Shown here in pieces: positions 12,162 through 22,954 of a stretch of 64,000 nt of DNA. The notes below the pieces were generated by a model that worked only from the letters and a program-made list of their open reading frames with translations, searched no databases and was not told where the DNA came from. The stretch is from Macrolepiota albuminosa. Lineage: Eukaryota; Basidiomycota; Agaricomycetes; Agaricales; Agaricaceae. The number at the start of each line of letters is the position of its first letter. The first letter of the stretch is position 1. The position numbers and the translations under genes are program-made. Location: assembly GCA_027475525.1 (NCBI GenBank), contig JAMWFC010000071.1:1-64000 (forward strand). The letters are read 5' to 3'.

Positions 12162-12315
12162 AAGTTGTAATCTTTGATAGTGGCGCTATGCTCGGTTTCG
12201 AATCGTAGGGCTGCTTGGCGACGTGCGCTAAAGACTACAAGTTGTAATCTTTGATAGTGGCGCTATGCTCGGTTTCGAATCGTAGGGCTGCTTGGCGACG
12301 TGCGCTAAAGACTAC
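12162..12315. repeat. 77-bp exact tandem duplication
   Basis: Copies start at 12162 and 12239; identical, in Gypsy integrase. Confidence 0.95.
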
Positions 12316-12330
12316 CTCGTGAAGTCGCTC

Positions 12331-12484
12331 CAAATCTTCTTTCCTTCGTTGGAGGTCAATAGCTCGTCTGGCGATAAGGTCGGTAGTCGCTAAGATACTG
12401 TTGGGTGCAAATCTTCTTTCCTTCGTTGGAGGTCAATAGCTCGTCTGGCGATAAGGTCGGTAGTCGCTAAGATACTGTTGGGTG
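12331..12484. repeat. 77-bp exact tandem duplication
   Basis: Copies start at 12331 and 12408; in Gypsy integrase. Confidence 0.95.
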
Positions 12485-12582
12485 CTGGTTGAAGATAGGT
12501 CGCTTCTATGATGTCGGCAGGGAGTAACGGATGGGTGCCAGTAGCCGCGTAATAGGGAGAACAACCCATGCGCTTACGAATA

Positions 12583-12736
12583 GTAACTCTTTCCGACCAA
12601 AATACTGAATATGTCGCTTCACTCCAACGAGACTCGTCGCCATCGACTGCCTTGAAAAGGTAACTCTTTCCGACCAAAATACTGAATATGTCGCTTCACT
12701 CCAACGAGACTCGTCGCCATCAACTGCCTTGAAAGC
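12583..12736. repeat. 77-bp tandem duplication
   Basis: Copies start at 12583 and 12660, with a G/A difference (CATCGACT versus CATCAACT) and a mismatch at the end. Confidence 0.9.
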
Positions 12737-13212
12737 GCTTGCCGAACGTCAAAGTGTGGTCTTTCTACCAGGCCATTGGCGCGCTTGTTGTAGCCAGATA
12801 CCGAATGTGGTGAATATTGTATTTCTTGGCGAGGTAAGTTAGCGCTTTGATGATGGGCGCACCGTTATCCGTGACGATTTCTCTTAGCGCTCCCCAACGG
12901 CAAATGACGTCCTCAAATAGCCACTTGGCGACCGCGTCGGTATTTTCTCTTTGGAGCATTCGAAATTCAGGCCAGTGGATTAGCGAACAACGACCTTGAA
13001 TGATGTACTTGTAGCGACCAGATTTGGGCATGTGCATGGTGTCGACGTAGATTTTGCTGAAGAGGGGAGCTGGCGTGGCAACGGTTGGCGGTGTGAGCAC
13101 TTGGCGTGTCTGTTGAATTTGGCAGAGGTGGCAAGTCCTGATGTACCATGCGATGTCGGCGCTAGCGTGTGGCCACCAAAAGCGTTCTAGCAGAGAAGCT
13201 CGGGTAGCGTAC

Positions 13213-13366
13213 AGACCTCTATGTCCTAGCTCGTCATGCATAGCGCGCAAGACTCGTAAGCGACCTTCTGGCTTGATGATCAGCTTGTGAGACCTCTATG
13301 TCCTAGCTCGTCATGCATAGCGCGCAAGACTCGTAAGCGACCTTCTGGCTTGATGATCAGCTTGTG
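13213..13366. repeat. 77-bp exact tandem duplication
   Basis: Copies start at 13213 and 13290; separates the RT-RNase H frame from the integrase frame. Confidence 0.95.
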
Positions 13367-15894
13367 TGCGCCATCTCGATTCGTCGCCAAAGTCGGTTGT
13401 CGGTAAAGAAGAAGTGGGTAGCATAGCGGATAAAGGTAGCGTATTGTTCGTCGGTAAGGTCTGGGGGTCGCTCAAGGTCTTGTATCCATTGCTCGACTAC
13501 CAATAGGCGACTATCTTCCGCCTTTGCCTTGGCGGATCGGGGAACGGCATCGTAGGTCAGGTTTTTGCTGTCTTCTCTTAGCGACTGAGGTTCCTGTACG
13601 ACTTTTACCGGAGGCAAGTTTTGACTGTGGATGCTTGCCGTGTAGAACGTGAGGGGTGCGCTAAAGGTCTCGGGGCGGTAAGGGACTATGGGATGTAACA
13701 GGATGCTGGTAGGCTGTTGCCGTCGTAGTAAGGGAATTGGCTGTTGAATGAGGTGCACGAAACCATGTAGTCTATCGATCCAGTCCTCGAAATCGCTATC
13801 AGCCTGTGGGTCCACTACCGGGTCGCCAGGCTGCCGTGGTCGCCTAGAGAGTCCATCTGGTCCGTGGAAAGAGCTCTTGACGTGTACCAACTCAAAGTGG
13901 AACATGAGGATGGCGACTACCCACCGATTCATGCTAGCGGATGGCTGGATATCGGGATTCTGCAGCATGCCTTTGATGTACCTAGCGTCGACTTCAACAA
14001 TAAGGTTGCGCACGCCAATCAAATACATCTTTAGCGACCGGAAGGCTTTGAAGAGTCCATAAAGCTCCAGCTTAGGCTGACTGTAGCGAGACTCTCTGTC
14101 GTTAAGCGTGATAGACCCAAAGCGGTTGTAGCGTCGCTGTTTTCGATTGTCGCTAAGGCATTGGCACAAGAAGTAGCCAACGGCAATGTACGAGGTATCC
14201 ACCGCCAAGATGACAGGGTCGGCAGAGGTATAATCGATGGGGACTAGGGGCTTGGCGTCCTGCAGAGCTTTTACTAAGTCGCGTTGGGCAGTGACCTGGT
14301 CTGGCCCAAATTCGAAGGGCTCGTTGGCGCGGGTGAGTCGGTTAAGGGCATGTGCGCGATGGGCAAAGTTTTTGACGAAGATCCTGAGAACGCCAACGGT
14401 GCCAAGAAAGGCGCGAACTTCAGATAAGTCGCGGCAAGGACCCCAGCGCTCTAAGAGTGCTAAGCGAGACTCGTCGGGAACACGACCGTCGGGAGTGCAG
14501 ATGTGACCAAGTATTTTGAACCTTGGCGCGCAAAGGAGAAGTTTGTGACCGCTAAACGTACCACCGCTATACTTCATACGCTGGAGAACTCGATTGAGCA
14601 GCTGGAAAAAGTCCCATAGCGCTAAGCGAATGTTGGAGTTGTCGGGATGTGTCGCCGGTAAGTCGTTCCCGAGTCGCCAGTCTTTGGGGCCTTTGACGCC
14701 AACGTCGTCGATGAAGCTAAGGACGTTATGCGGTATCTCGGGTTGGAGGATGAAAGTGATGTCGTCGTGGAATATGGGGACTGAGTTTGTCCAGCCCATC
14801 GGTAAGGTGACTAGGCGCAGTGCGCCAAACGGAGTTTGAAACGTAGTGAGGTCGCGGGAAGAAGGGTGAATCAAGCGCTCGTCGTAGCCAACGTAAAGAT
14901 CAAGGGTGGCGCCACAGATACGCCCGGCAAAGGACTCGGCAAAGTGGTCAGGGAAAGGCGGTACGCCAGAGTGTCGTATGGTGACTCTATTCAGCGGTTC
15001 AAGACTGTGAACTATGCGTAGATTGCCGTTCTTTTTGAGGACGCAAAACCAACGGGAGCGGTAAGAACTATTAGAGGGCTCGTAGACGCCAGCCTGTATC
15101 TTGGTCCTAATAATCTGGCAGACCTCGGCTTCGATCCCAGGCGGTAACGGTCGGTTGTGCTCAGTCCACGGCACGTGAGGAATAGTCGGGATTACAACAG
15201 GCGGGAAGAAATCTGTACGTAGGCTGCCGCGTTCTGAGTCCTCCCAAGCGAAGGCTTTGTCTTGCTTAGCGACAAGATCGGTAAGGACGTTTAACTCATC
15301 TTTGGTCAAAAATCCTGTGTCGTGCTCCTTGGCGAACTGCTGTTGGCGTTCCTCGGTAAAACGTCCTGTGGGCTGAAAGGGTGGCGGATTCGGTGATAAG
15401 GCCGGCATGTCGGCAAGAGGGTCGCCAATGATCTGGCGCTCGATTCTGAAAGTCTCGGGAGAGTGCGTAGCGATGGGTTTTGTTTTAAGCGCAACTGGCT
15501 TATATTTCTTTTTAACTTGTACCCCTTTCCTTTTGGGAGCGTTAGCTTGGTTATACACAGAGGTGGAAAGGGGAACTGTAGCCTGAGGGGCGGCAAGTCC
15601 AAGAACGGCAGGAGACGAGGCTCCGGGAAGAGTGGTGAGATAAGTATCGGTAGACGCAATATTTTGAAATGACTCGGAAGCGGTAAGATATAAGTAGGCA
15701 AGAGAGGAGTCGGTAATATTTTGATTTTTCTGGGAAAGCTCTGCGTCGGTAGTGGGTAAAGTAGTTAAAACATCTTCGTCAAGAAAAGCAGTAGACAAAA
15801 CAGTTACAAGACCAGTTGAATGGTCAAATTCCAGCGTTAGCGCTACATCTCCGTGATCGTCGCCAATCACCTCCTCGATGGTCTGTGAAAACAC
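13357..15894 (-). CDS. Gypsy pol: reverse transcriptase and RNase H
   Basis: An 845-aa open frame. Its N-terminal part is a linker after protease. The RT domain begins near PWTEHNRPLPPGIEAEV and contains SSYRSRWFCVLKKNG, LDLYVGYDE, LVTLPMGWTNSVPIFHDD and the catalytic FIDDVG. The connection shows LGTVGVLRIFVKNFAHRA. RNase H starts at PVILAVDTSYIAVGYFL and includes SRYSQPKLELYGLFKAFR. The tail leads into the zinc-binding part of integrase. The YxDD box reads FIDD, common in fungal Ty3 elements. The frame is cut at its 3' end by the 13213/13290 duplication. Confidence 0.9.
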   Translation of the reverse strand: MFSQTIEEVIGDDHGDVALTLEFDHSTGLVTVLSTAFLDEDVLTTLPTTDAELSQKNQNITDSSLAYLYLTASESFQNIASTDTYLTTLPGASSPAVLGLAAPQATVPLSTSVYNQANAPKRKGVQVKKKYKPVALKTKPIATHSPETFRIERQIIGDPLADMPALSPNPPPFQPTGRFTEERQQQFAKEHDTGFLTKDELNVLTDLVAKQDKAFAWEDSERGSLRTDFFPPVVIPTIPHVPWTEHNRPLPPGIEAEVCQIIRTKIQAGVYEPSNSSYRSRWFCVLKKNGNLRIVHSLEPLNRVTIRHSGVPPFPDHFAESFAGRICGATLDLYVGYDERLIHPSSRDLTTFQTPFGALRLVTLPMGWTNSVPIFHDDITFILQPEIPHNVLSFIDDVGVKGPKDWRLGNDLPATHPDNSNIRLALWDFFQLLNRVLQRMKYSGGTFSGHKLLLCAPRFKILGHICTPDGRVPDESRLALLERWGPCRDLSEVRAFLGTVGVLRIFVKNFAHRAHALNRLTRANEPFEFGPDQVTAQRDLVKALQDAKPLVPIDYTSADPVILAVDTSYIAVGYFLCQCLSDNRKQRRYNRFGSITLNDRESRYSQPKLELYGLFKAFRSLKMYLIGVRNLIVEVDARYIKGMLQNPDIQPSASMNRWVVAILMFHFELVHVKSSFHGPDGLSRRPRQPGDPVVDPQADSDFEDWIDRLHGFVHLIQQPIPLLRRQQPTSILLHPIVPYRPETFSAPLTFYTASIHSQNLPPVKVVQEPQSLREDSKNLTYDAVPRSAKAKAEDSRLLVVEQWIQDLERPPDLTDEQYATFIRYATHFFFTDNRLWRRIEMAHTS

Positions 15895-17496
15895 CGGTGT
15901 GGAGGCTCGTTGGCGTGCTGGTCGGTAAACTCCGGGGGCTTAGCGCGGGCGCCTTTTCGTTGTCCCCTAGGGAACGTTGGCACCGTTCGTCGGATTCCGG
16001 AATTGGGGTCGCTAATTGTGAGGGTCGTTTCCTCGTCGGTAACTGTCTTGACGACTGATCGCGCCAAGACGTCGAAGGGTCTGCCGAGTAGTAAGTCGTA
16101 TGCTGGGGAGCGTAAAATGTGGATCTGGAGGTAAAAGGTAATGTCGCCAAGGGTGCACGGCACATTCTTGGCGAGGCCGAGGGATCTGTCTACCGTACCG
16201 TTAGCGCTCTGCATGTTTAGTATCACCGTAGGGTCGTAAATGAGGCCTAGATCATTAGCGACTTCTGCTGCCATAGAAATAATCTGAGACCCGCTATCCA
16301 CGATTGCCTCTACTTCGTGCTTGTTGTCTACGGTTAGCGCTACCGAGCGGATAGCGTGCGATTCTTGGGCGACGGTAAGGATTGCTGGGTCTTCGCCGTG
16401 GTCGACTGACCTAAGGTAGGTCTCCACTGGGTCCACAGAGGTGGCGTTAGCGATGGGGTCGGCAAGAGTGTCTTCAGTGTCGGGAGGGTCGACGGTAACA
16501 GAGAAACCAGGAAGCGCGTCGTCGAGTTCATCAACCTCGGCAACGGCTGTCGCCAAGGGTCGTCGGGGAGTGACTGCCGTTTTCACCTGATTGCGAACGT
16601 CGGGAGCAATACTGCAAAGTTCTTCTACTGACAAGGTGACGGCGGTTTTCATGATACGGTTAAAAACGTGGTTAGATTTCTCTATGTCGAAAATTGGCGC
16701 AGTAGGTCGGTAACCACCCTCAGGACGTTTCTCGGGAGCGGCAAAGTTTCGTTGTGCTGGTGCGTGATAACGGTCGGGAATCCCTGAGTAGGGATGGAGA
16801 GGCGGCAAAGGCGGTTCGGGAAGTTTCGTTGTGCTGGTGCGTGATAACGGTCGGGAATCCCTGAGTAGGGATGGAGAGGCGGCAAAGGCGGTTCGGGGCG
16901 GTAGCGGTCGATGATGGTTCTGGAGCGGTAGCAGGGGCAGCGGCAGGCGGTGCGGTAGGAGCAGGTGTCGGTAACTTGCTAGCGGGAGGCATCGACTTGT
17001 ATCCTTTAAGAGGTTGTTTGGGCTGCTTAACTTCAACCCCATCAAAAACCTGGTTCTTTAGCGAATCCAACTCCTGTTGGAGCTTGGCGATACGCTCTTC
17101 CCGCGAGAAAGTAGGGTGGTCGCCAACGCTGTCGAAATGTAGGACCTCGTGAATCATCTGCTGTTGGGTCGCCTGTTCGGGGTCGGGGTTGGCGTTGCCA
17201 GATAGCGTGCCGGTAACGATTTGTCCTGGATTGCGCCTATGCCACTCATCAACTCGCTCCTGGAAGGACTTCTTGTCTGGGTAGTTGGGGATGGTGGCGC
17301 CAGTGGTGAGGACTATCTTGCCGTCGATAGCCCTTCGAATTCTACCTTGCCGAATGTAATTCTCGAGGGTAGCGCATCGTCCTCTAGTCATAGTATGGCC
17401 AATTTCCCCACAGAAGTGGCAAGGGCCAGGTGCGGGTACGTTAGCGGGTCGGTTAGCTGTGAGGTTGGTGGTGATCATGGTTTCGATACGTGTCAT
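15867..17496 (-). CDS. Gypsy zinc knuckle and aspartic protease (two broken frames)
   Basis: The frame 16720-17496 carries a CCHC zinc knuckle (CHFCGEIGHTMTRGRC), followed by GRIRRAIDGKIVL and a Pro/Ala-rich linker. The frame 15867-17045 carries the retropepsin: VDSGSQIISM with the catalytic Asp, then AYDLLLGRPFDVL as the second conserved block. The two overlap because the 77-bp copies at 16744 and 16821 put a shift between knuckle and protease. The protease would cleave the Gag-Pol polyprotein during particle maturation. Confidence 0.8.
16744..16897. repeat. 77-bp tandem duplication
   Basis: Copies start at 16744 and 16821, between zinc knuckle and protease. Confidence 0.95.
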
Positions 17497-17588
17497 AGCG
17501 GAAGCGACAGCGGTACGTTAGCGGGTCGGTTAGCTGTGAGGTTGGTGGTGATCATGGTTTCGATACGTGTCATAGCGGAAGCGACAGC
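17435..17588. repeat. 77-bp tandem duplication
   Basis: Copies start at 17435 and 17512, upstream of the knuckle. Confidence 0.95.
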
Positions 17589-17734
17589 GCGGTAATAGCA
17601 GCATTGAGCTCCTCCTTCTTAACGAAGTCGGCAGCGGAGGCGGGATGGGAATGATACCGTTAGTTCGCTCAGGTGGTGGGCTCGTTCTAGCGCGCTGCAG
17701 TCCAACGCCAGTGTCCGTTCCCTTGAGAACCCAT

Positions 17735-17888
17735 TTACCGGCTTCAAAGACGTCGGCAACGTTATAGGGCTCGTCTGGATGATGAGCCTGATGAACTATC
17801 TCTAGGCGACGTTACCGGCTTCAAAGACGTCGGCAACGTTATAGGGCTCGTCTGGATGATGAGCCTGATGAACTATCTCTAGGCGACG
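17735..17888. repeat. 77-bp tandem duplication
   Basis: Copies start at 17735 and 17812, in gag. Confidence 0.95.
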
Positions 17889-18608
17889 GCAATACGAGTC
17901 CACAGTGAAGTCGGGATGCCCTGCTGAAATAGGCGACGCTCCTCGTTAATATAGAGCTTGCCGTTCTGCAGCGAGTCCACAGTGAAGTCGGGATGCCCTG
18001 CTGAAATAGGCGACGCTCCTCGTTAATATAGAGCTTGCCGTTCTGCAGAGCCACCTAGCGATTTTCTGGAACTCGCGGTAATACGTAGAGAATGCGCCAA
18101 GCGACGATGTGCCACTGTCGAAAGATTCCTGTACTAGTTTCTGTAACTCGTTTACCGTGTATCGGGTAGCCTCCTCGGCGCCAGGGTACAGCTGGATAAC
18201 TGCCGTCTTCCAGTCCTCATACGAAGCGCCTTGAGCTGGAGCTGGCGGTGCGGCAGGGACAAAGGCGGCAAACTCGGTAAGACCTGTCCACGTTTCTGCC
18301 GTGTCATACGATACGTATCTTGCCGCGTACTCCTTCATCTGCGTGTGGTCGGTAATGTTACAATCTCTGAATAGATACTCCAACTCTTTGAAATACTGGG
18401 AGAGCTCCCGTGGCTTGGTCTCGTCCCATTTCGGTGCCGAGAAGTGGTTGCGTGGCGGCATGCGCTGAACTTGTTGTTCCATAGCGACTGTGTTGGCGAG
18501 TTCGGTTAGCGGTAGTGGGGAAGGAGTTCTGGAGATTGGCGACGGGGTAAGAGAAATGAGTTGTGAAAGAGGCGTTAGCGGAGTGATGGGAGTAACTGAT
18601 TGCGGCAA
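17839..18608 (-). CDS. gag: Gypsy gag, N-terminal capsid part
   Basis: Open frame of 220 aa from ATG at 18608: a Ser/Thr/Pro-rich head, then PKWDETKPRELSQYFKELE and QMKEYAARYVSY, the usual start of Ty3 capsid, and a helix (TVNELQKLVQESFDSG). Capsid forms the virus-like particle. The frame is disrupted after AFSTYYREFQKIARWL by the duplications at 17895 and 17735; the continuing capsid segment (YINEERRLFQQGIPTSLW) is found in the next frames. Confidence 0.75.
17895..18048. repeat. 77-bp tandem duplication
   Basis: Copies start at 17895 and 17972, in gag. Confidence 0.95.
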
Positions 18609-18838
18609 AGTAAAGGGCGACGCTAAGGGGTCGTCGGCACTATAATCGAGGGAGTGCGGGAAGAGATCAGGAAAAGCGTCTACAGTGGCGTTCTGTAGTT
18701 CCTGGGCTAGAGAGAGACCCGGTAAGGCACCAGGTGGTTGTGGAGTTGATGGGTGGGAAGGAGCAATGCCTTCTGCCGACTGGTCTAGCAGGCGGCGCCT
18801 ACGCTGGAGACGGGTTTCTGGCGGAATTCTGCCCTAGA

Positions 18839-18859
18839 GATCCCTCGCGGTGGGCTCCA
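18839..18859 (-). promoter_or_regulatory. putative tRNA primer-binding site
   Basis: Minus-strand TGGAGCCCACCGCGAGGGATC starts three bases inside the right LTR. Its complement ends in CCA and looks like a tRNA 3' end with a CCTCGC T-stem part, as expected for a primer-binding site. I cannot name the tRNA. Confidence 0.65.
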
Positions 18860-18862
18860 ATT

Positions 18863-19818
18863 TGATGACGCCCAAAGTTTGGTCAGTAACAAATGTAACA
18901 ATTGTGTTACCGTACCAAGAGTGTGCGTTGGGCGCGCTATAAGTGATGTGAGGAGTCCCGGGCAGGTCCCAGAGAACGCGTCTGTGAAAAAGGGTAAAAG
19001 TCGGTAACGGGGTCGGCAAGTGTCAAGCGCTAAGGTAAAGCGCCTAAGGAAAATGCGGTAAGTGAACACGGCAAGGGTGAGCGGCAAGAGCACGATAAGC
19101 TTAGCGAAGTTCTAAGCGTCGATAATGCCTGCCGTAGTTGCAAGGCGCGAGTATGTCGAGTGTTGGCGAACGTCTGTAACTACCGATGAGTTCGACGTTG
19201 CCGACCGTAGCGTAAATGAGCTCTTGAGCGTAAGGGAGACTGAAGTAAGGGGGAAACTGTGGTCTATTCGTCTGCTGATGTCCTGTCCTATGTACAAGTC
19301 GGTAAGTACTTTTATACTACAATGAGTTCGCCGTCGCCAGTGGCTAATGACGCCAGAGTGCGGTAAACTGGAAAATTTCAAAGGGGTAGCTCCAACGGTT
19401 TCAGATCCCTACCGTCCATTCAAGAGCCTTAGCGACGCCAGGCGACAGATCGCGAAGCTAAACCATCACTCCATCACCCTTCTGTCTGTCAGAACACCTA
19501 AGCGACGTTGGGCGCCAAATCGAGACGGTAAGCGGTGTCAGACGCCAAGGTCAAACGCCAAGCTGTCCGTCAGTTTTTGATAGATCATCAAGCTTCTCGC
19601 TAAGCGCTGTCGTCAGTGACTGATGCCATCTGTCAGTTGTCATTCTTGCTGCCGTCGGCGCTATCATTGATTGGATCTGCTTCTTGCCGTGCGCGGCCGT
19701 CAGAAATGGCTTAAAATGGGTAGAACGCGTGCGCTAAGTTCGGAACGAGTGCGGCAAGGTTTCCGGAGCCGGTGCCGAGCCTGCCGTTGATGCGCCTAAC
19801 CTGTATAGGGTCCTATCA
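18863..19818 (-). repeat. Gypsy 5' LTR (right)
   Basis: 956-bp partner of 7789-8744, TGATGACGCC...CCTATCA. Being upstream of gag on the minus strand, it should hold the element's promoter. Confidence 0.95.
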
Positions 19819-20184
19819 ATGTGTGCCTAGAACCATATGCGTCCACTTGACTGTGCGTCCACTTATGTCAGGGGACTCCTCATTTCTTCCTTCTCTCACT
19901 CCTTATCTCTTCACTCTCCTTCCATTCATTCTCTTATTTCTTCTGACATTATTTCATTTCACTGTTTCTATTCTTTCAACACTATCTGTTAGTACTACTC
20001 TCAGCCCTTGAGATGCTCTGGTTCTTTAGCCACCATTCAGACAAGTGTGGGCCCACTCAGCACCGCTTTCAGACTGCTTATATAAGCCAGAGTTTGCCAG
20101 AGTTTGCCCCTTATTTGTACAAGTATTTGTGTAGGCAATTTTCAAGTTTTTAAGGTTTTGTTGTACTGTACAGTTGTTTCCCAC

Positions 20185-20338
20185 GCTTCAGAGGCCCCAG
20201 AAGCGTCCAACCTGGCATAGGGAATCCCTAGACTTGTTCTCTTTGGATCTCCCTCTGCCAGGCTTCAGAGGCCCCAGAAGCGTCCAACCTGGCATAGGGA
20301 ATCCCTAGACTTGTTCTCTTTGGATCTCCCTCTGCCAG
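20185..20338. repeat. 77-bp exact tandem duplication
   Basis: Copies start at 20185 and 20262, each beginning GCTTCAGAGGCCCCAG; outside any element frame. A shorter CTTTGGATCTCCCTCTGCCA recurs at about 20381-20400. Confidence 0.95.
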
Positions 20339-20564
20339 ATGAGTAGCTACCTTGATATTGTTAGTATATATTCTAATACACTTTGGATCTCCCTCTGCCA
20401 GCTGTGTGACTGAGCCACAGCCTCTAGAGGTCGCCCTTACAACTTGACAGAACATGACAAAAGACTGGTTAATATATTACTAAGAAGCCATCCACCTATA
20501 CTAAAAGTGCTAGCTAAGGACATATCTATAAAGATACGCCTTGATGGACTATTAATAGTTGTAT

Positions 20565-20700
20565 GTTAAATATGCCAGACTGTTCAATGGAGAGACATAT
20601 AAAAGGACATGTAAGTCAATGACATCTATATAACCAACCCATTAACTTTAGGGCAACCTTCTGAGTATCAAACTGGTCATGGATGTCCGGAGTCATGTGC
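20565..20700. repeat. dispersed repeat, copy B
   Basis: Imperfect direct copy of 7500-7640, sharing ACCAACCC and CCTTCTGAGTATCAA. Confidence 0.45.
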
Positions 20701-20781
20701 ACCCAGGAAATCCCATTGATTTCAAAGGCCGTTGACATGCCAAATAGTGCCATACAAATCAATTTAAATTAACATACTATT

Positions 20782-21103
20782 TGTTAGAACTAATGCTCTA
20801 TAGTCCTTGTATAGCATTCAGTGACACTAGATAATGTATGCGTTTAGTATGAATCCCATTTAATATATAAATGGAACTATATTGAAGTACCTAGATAAAG
20901 TATACATTTAGTATGAATCTAGGTATGATTGTAAGCTAGTGTGTAATTGGTAGTATATGACTTGGCAACATACTCCAGTTAACGTATAAATGGAACTGAG
21001 GTATGTCTGCAATTTGCCCTGCTTATAAGTGTATGTAACAAAGGTGGCCATTGGCCCTAGCATCATTGTTTGTAATACAATGCGCTTTGACTTGGTCTCA
21101 ACA
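20782..21103 (-). repeat. Copia 3' LTR (left)
   Basis: 322 bp, TGTTAG...CAACA. Partner of 25878-26199. Confidence 0.95.
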
Positions 21104-21181
21104 CTCCTTCTTGCCATGAACTATGATCTCTCCTCCTTGCATGAAGTTGTGGCACTATGATATTCCAAGCATCTGGTGCAG

Positions 21182-22480
21182 TCAAGTGAAGAGGGGTTTA
21201 TAAAGTGCTTTTGTAAATACGTCAGCTATGTTGTCTTTTGTGTTTATATATTTGATGATAATTTTGCCATTTTGTGCCTGTTCATGAATGAAGTGATACT
21301 TGATGTCGAAGTGTTTGACTCTCATGTGTGCAGTCAGGTCTTCAGACAAGACAATGGTGGCTTTGTTGTTGCAGAATAAAGTAGTTGGACTATCCATAAA
21401 ATTCCATCTGATAGCCTTTATTAGCGCATGTAACCATATTCATTCTTGAGTCAATTCATATGCCACCATGTATTCTGCTTTGCATGATGAGGTCGCAACC
21501 ATTTTTTACTTATGTACCGACCACAAGATTGCTCCAGATTCCAATAACCAAGCATATCCCCTGGTACTCCTTCTGGTGTCTGGGCAACTAGCCCAGTCTG
21601 CATCAGTAAAGCCTCTAAGTATGATGGAAGGACCCCCTAGATATAGTTTAAGGTCTCTTGAGCCTTTGAGGTAGCGTAGTAGTCTGATTCCTGCATTCTA
21701 ATGTGAGCGGTTGTGGTTGTTAAGGAACTGAGACAACTGTTGGACCATGAGTGCTATGTCTGGTCTCGTGGTGATGGCAATGTACAATAGGCATCCTACT
21801 AGTAATCAGTAGGGAAGTTTGGCAATGTCATTTTTTTTCTCTTGAGATAGCATGTCTGGCTTTGGGTGTCGGAGCTTTGTACCTGGATCCATGGACAGTG
21901 ATAGAGGGTGTGCTTCTTGTTGGCCAAATTGTTGTACCACTCAGTCTATGAACATGGTTTGTGATAGGGATATGGTTTGACTCTGCTTGTCCTATTCAAC
22001 AGATATGCCAACAATGTATCTAAGTGTTCCGAGGTCTAAGATTGTCCAGAAGTCTTGCATTTGCATTTTGAAGTGTTTGTTTTCTTCTTTTGAGTCTGAA
22101 ATTGATAGAAAGTCATCTACATGTACTGTGGCAATGATGGTGCTGATATTAGACTTCCTATAGTATATGCATGACTCACAGGCAAGACGAAAGAACCCCC
22201 AAGACATCATCTTCTCATTAAGTGTCTGGTTCCAAATTCTCCTTGCTTGCTTCATTTCATAAAGTCCTCTTACCAGTTTGCACACTCATTCTTCCTTTCT
22301 GGGTTCCTCAAACCCTTTGGGTTGTTCCATGTATTGGATTTCATCTTCAGGCAGGATCCTATAAAGGAAGGCTGTTTTCATGTCTATCTGTGTCACATCC
22401 CATTCCTTGGCAGCAGCTATATATAACAGAATACACCACTACTCTATGCAGGCTGTAGGCAAAGTAGTTTTACTGTAGTC
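21182..22480 (-). pseudogene. Copia reverse transcriptase and RNase H remnants
   Basis: The 21992-22285 frame is the RT palm (CKLVRGLYEMKQARRIWNQ and ATVHVDDFLSISDS, with the usual Y/F-VDD box reading VHVDD). The 21182-21397 frame is the end of RNase H (LFCNNKATIVLSEDL, HMRVKHFDIKYHFIHE, NIADVFTKAL), typical of Ty1/Copia. Stops and shifts lie between. Confidence 0.85.
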
Positions 22481-22954
22481 TTTGCCATATACTTGTTCAT
22501 ATCCTTTGAATATGAGACGTACTTTGTAGTGAGTTGGCTTCCCATTTTCATCCCATTTTATCTTAAATATTAGGCAGCCTTTTTATACCTTTTGGCCTTG
22601 TGGAACCTGAGACCTGGGTATAAGTCTGTAAACACCCATCTGGTGCAGTGACCTGATCTCTTCTTCATATGCTGTGCACCATTTGGCAGCATCCTAACAG
22701 GCTTGTGCTTCTTTCCAAGTTTGTGGCTCCTCTTCAAGGTCTATTTGCAGAGGTTCAAAATCACTGAGCCTAGATATTGTGGCCAGTATTTGGTCATAAT
22801 TAATTTTGGGGTCAACCACTGCAGGTGCTGCAGGTTCGTTGTGCCTCAGTTCCTCATTTTGAGTATGTGCTGGTTTTTCTTCTGCTCTCCTTTCTTTGAC
22901 CCTCCTCTCTCCTTCCTATACCTCCTCCATTACTCTTTCTAGCCTAGTTGGTGG

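Larger units (their letters stand above)
11763..13250 (-). pseudogene. Gypsy pol, integrase part (frames broken)
   Basis: Integrase inserts the element's DNA into the host genome. The 12765-13250 frame begins with the zinc-binding H2C2 domain (HDELGHRGLYATR...WYIRTCHLCQ), then the catalytic core with the first Asp in KIYVDTMHM and the second in IVTDNGAPI. The 12390-12677 frame continues the core (RMGCSPYYAATGTHPLLP). The 11763-12077 frame gives the C-terminus (GPLVVISRNRGGAY, HRPVAAFRLLPYL) and an acidic tail. The pieces sit in different frames because tandem 77/78-bp copies at 11964, 12162, 12331, 12583 and 13213 each shift the frame. If those are assembly artefacts the integrase would read on from the RT-RNase H ORF. 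Confidence 0.8.
7789..19818 (-). mobile_element. Ty3/Gypsy LTR retrotransposon, young
   Basis: Two 956-bp LTRs (7789-8744, 18863-19818) begin TGAT and end ATCA; I found one mismatch (CAGCAAC versus CAGTAAC near the start). Direct flank ATGT occurs on both sides (7785-7788, 19819-19822), giving a 4-bp TSD. Gag-pol runs on the minus strand, so the right LTR is 5'. Order: gag, CCHC knuckle, protease, RT, RNase H, integrase, as in Ty3/Gypsy. A putative primer-binding site lies next to the right LTR and a G-rich polypurine tract next to the left LTR. Nine 77/78-bp tandem duplications inside break the frames; they look like assembly artefacts, so the real element may be intact. An opposite-strand spliced gene occupies 8914-11330. 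Confidence 0.95.
19819..20781. other. spacer between Gypsy and Copia, LTR-like
   Basis: No protein gene recognised. Contains GCGTCCACTT twice (about 19838-19862), a TATA-like CTTATATAAGCC near 20077, a T/G-rich stretch, a 77-bp duplication at 20185 and the second copy of the dispersed repeat (20565-20700). The TATA box followed by the TATCA-ended repeat suggests remains of an older LTR into which the Gypsy element inserted; this is inference. Confidence 0.4.
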
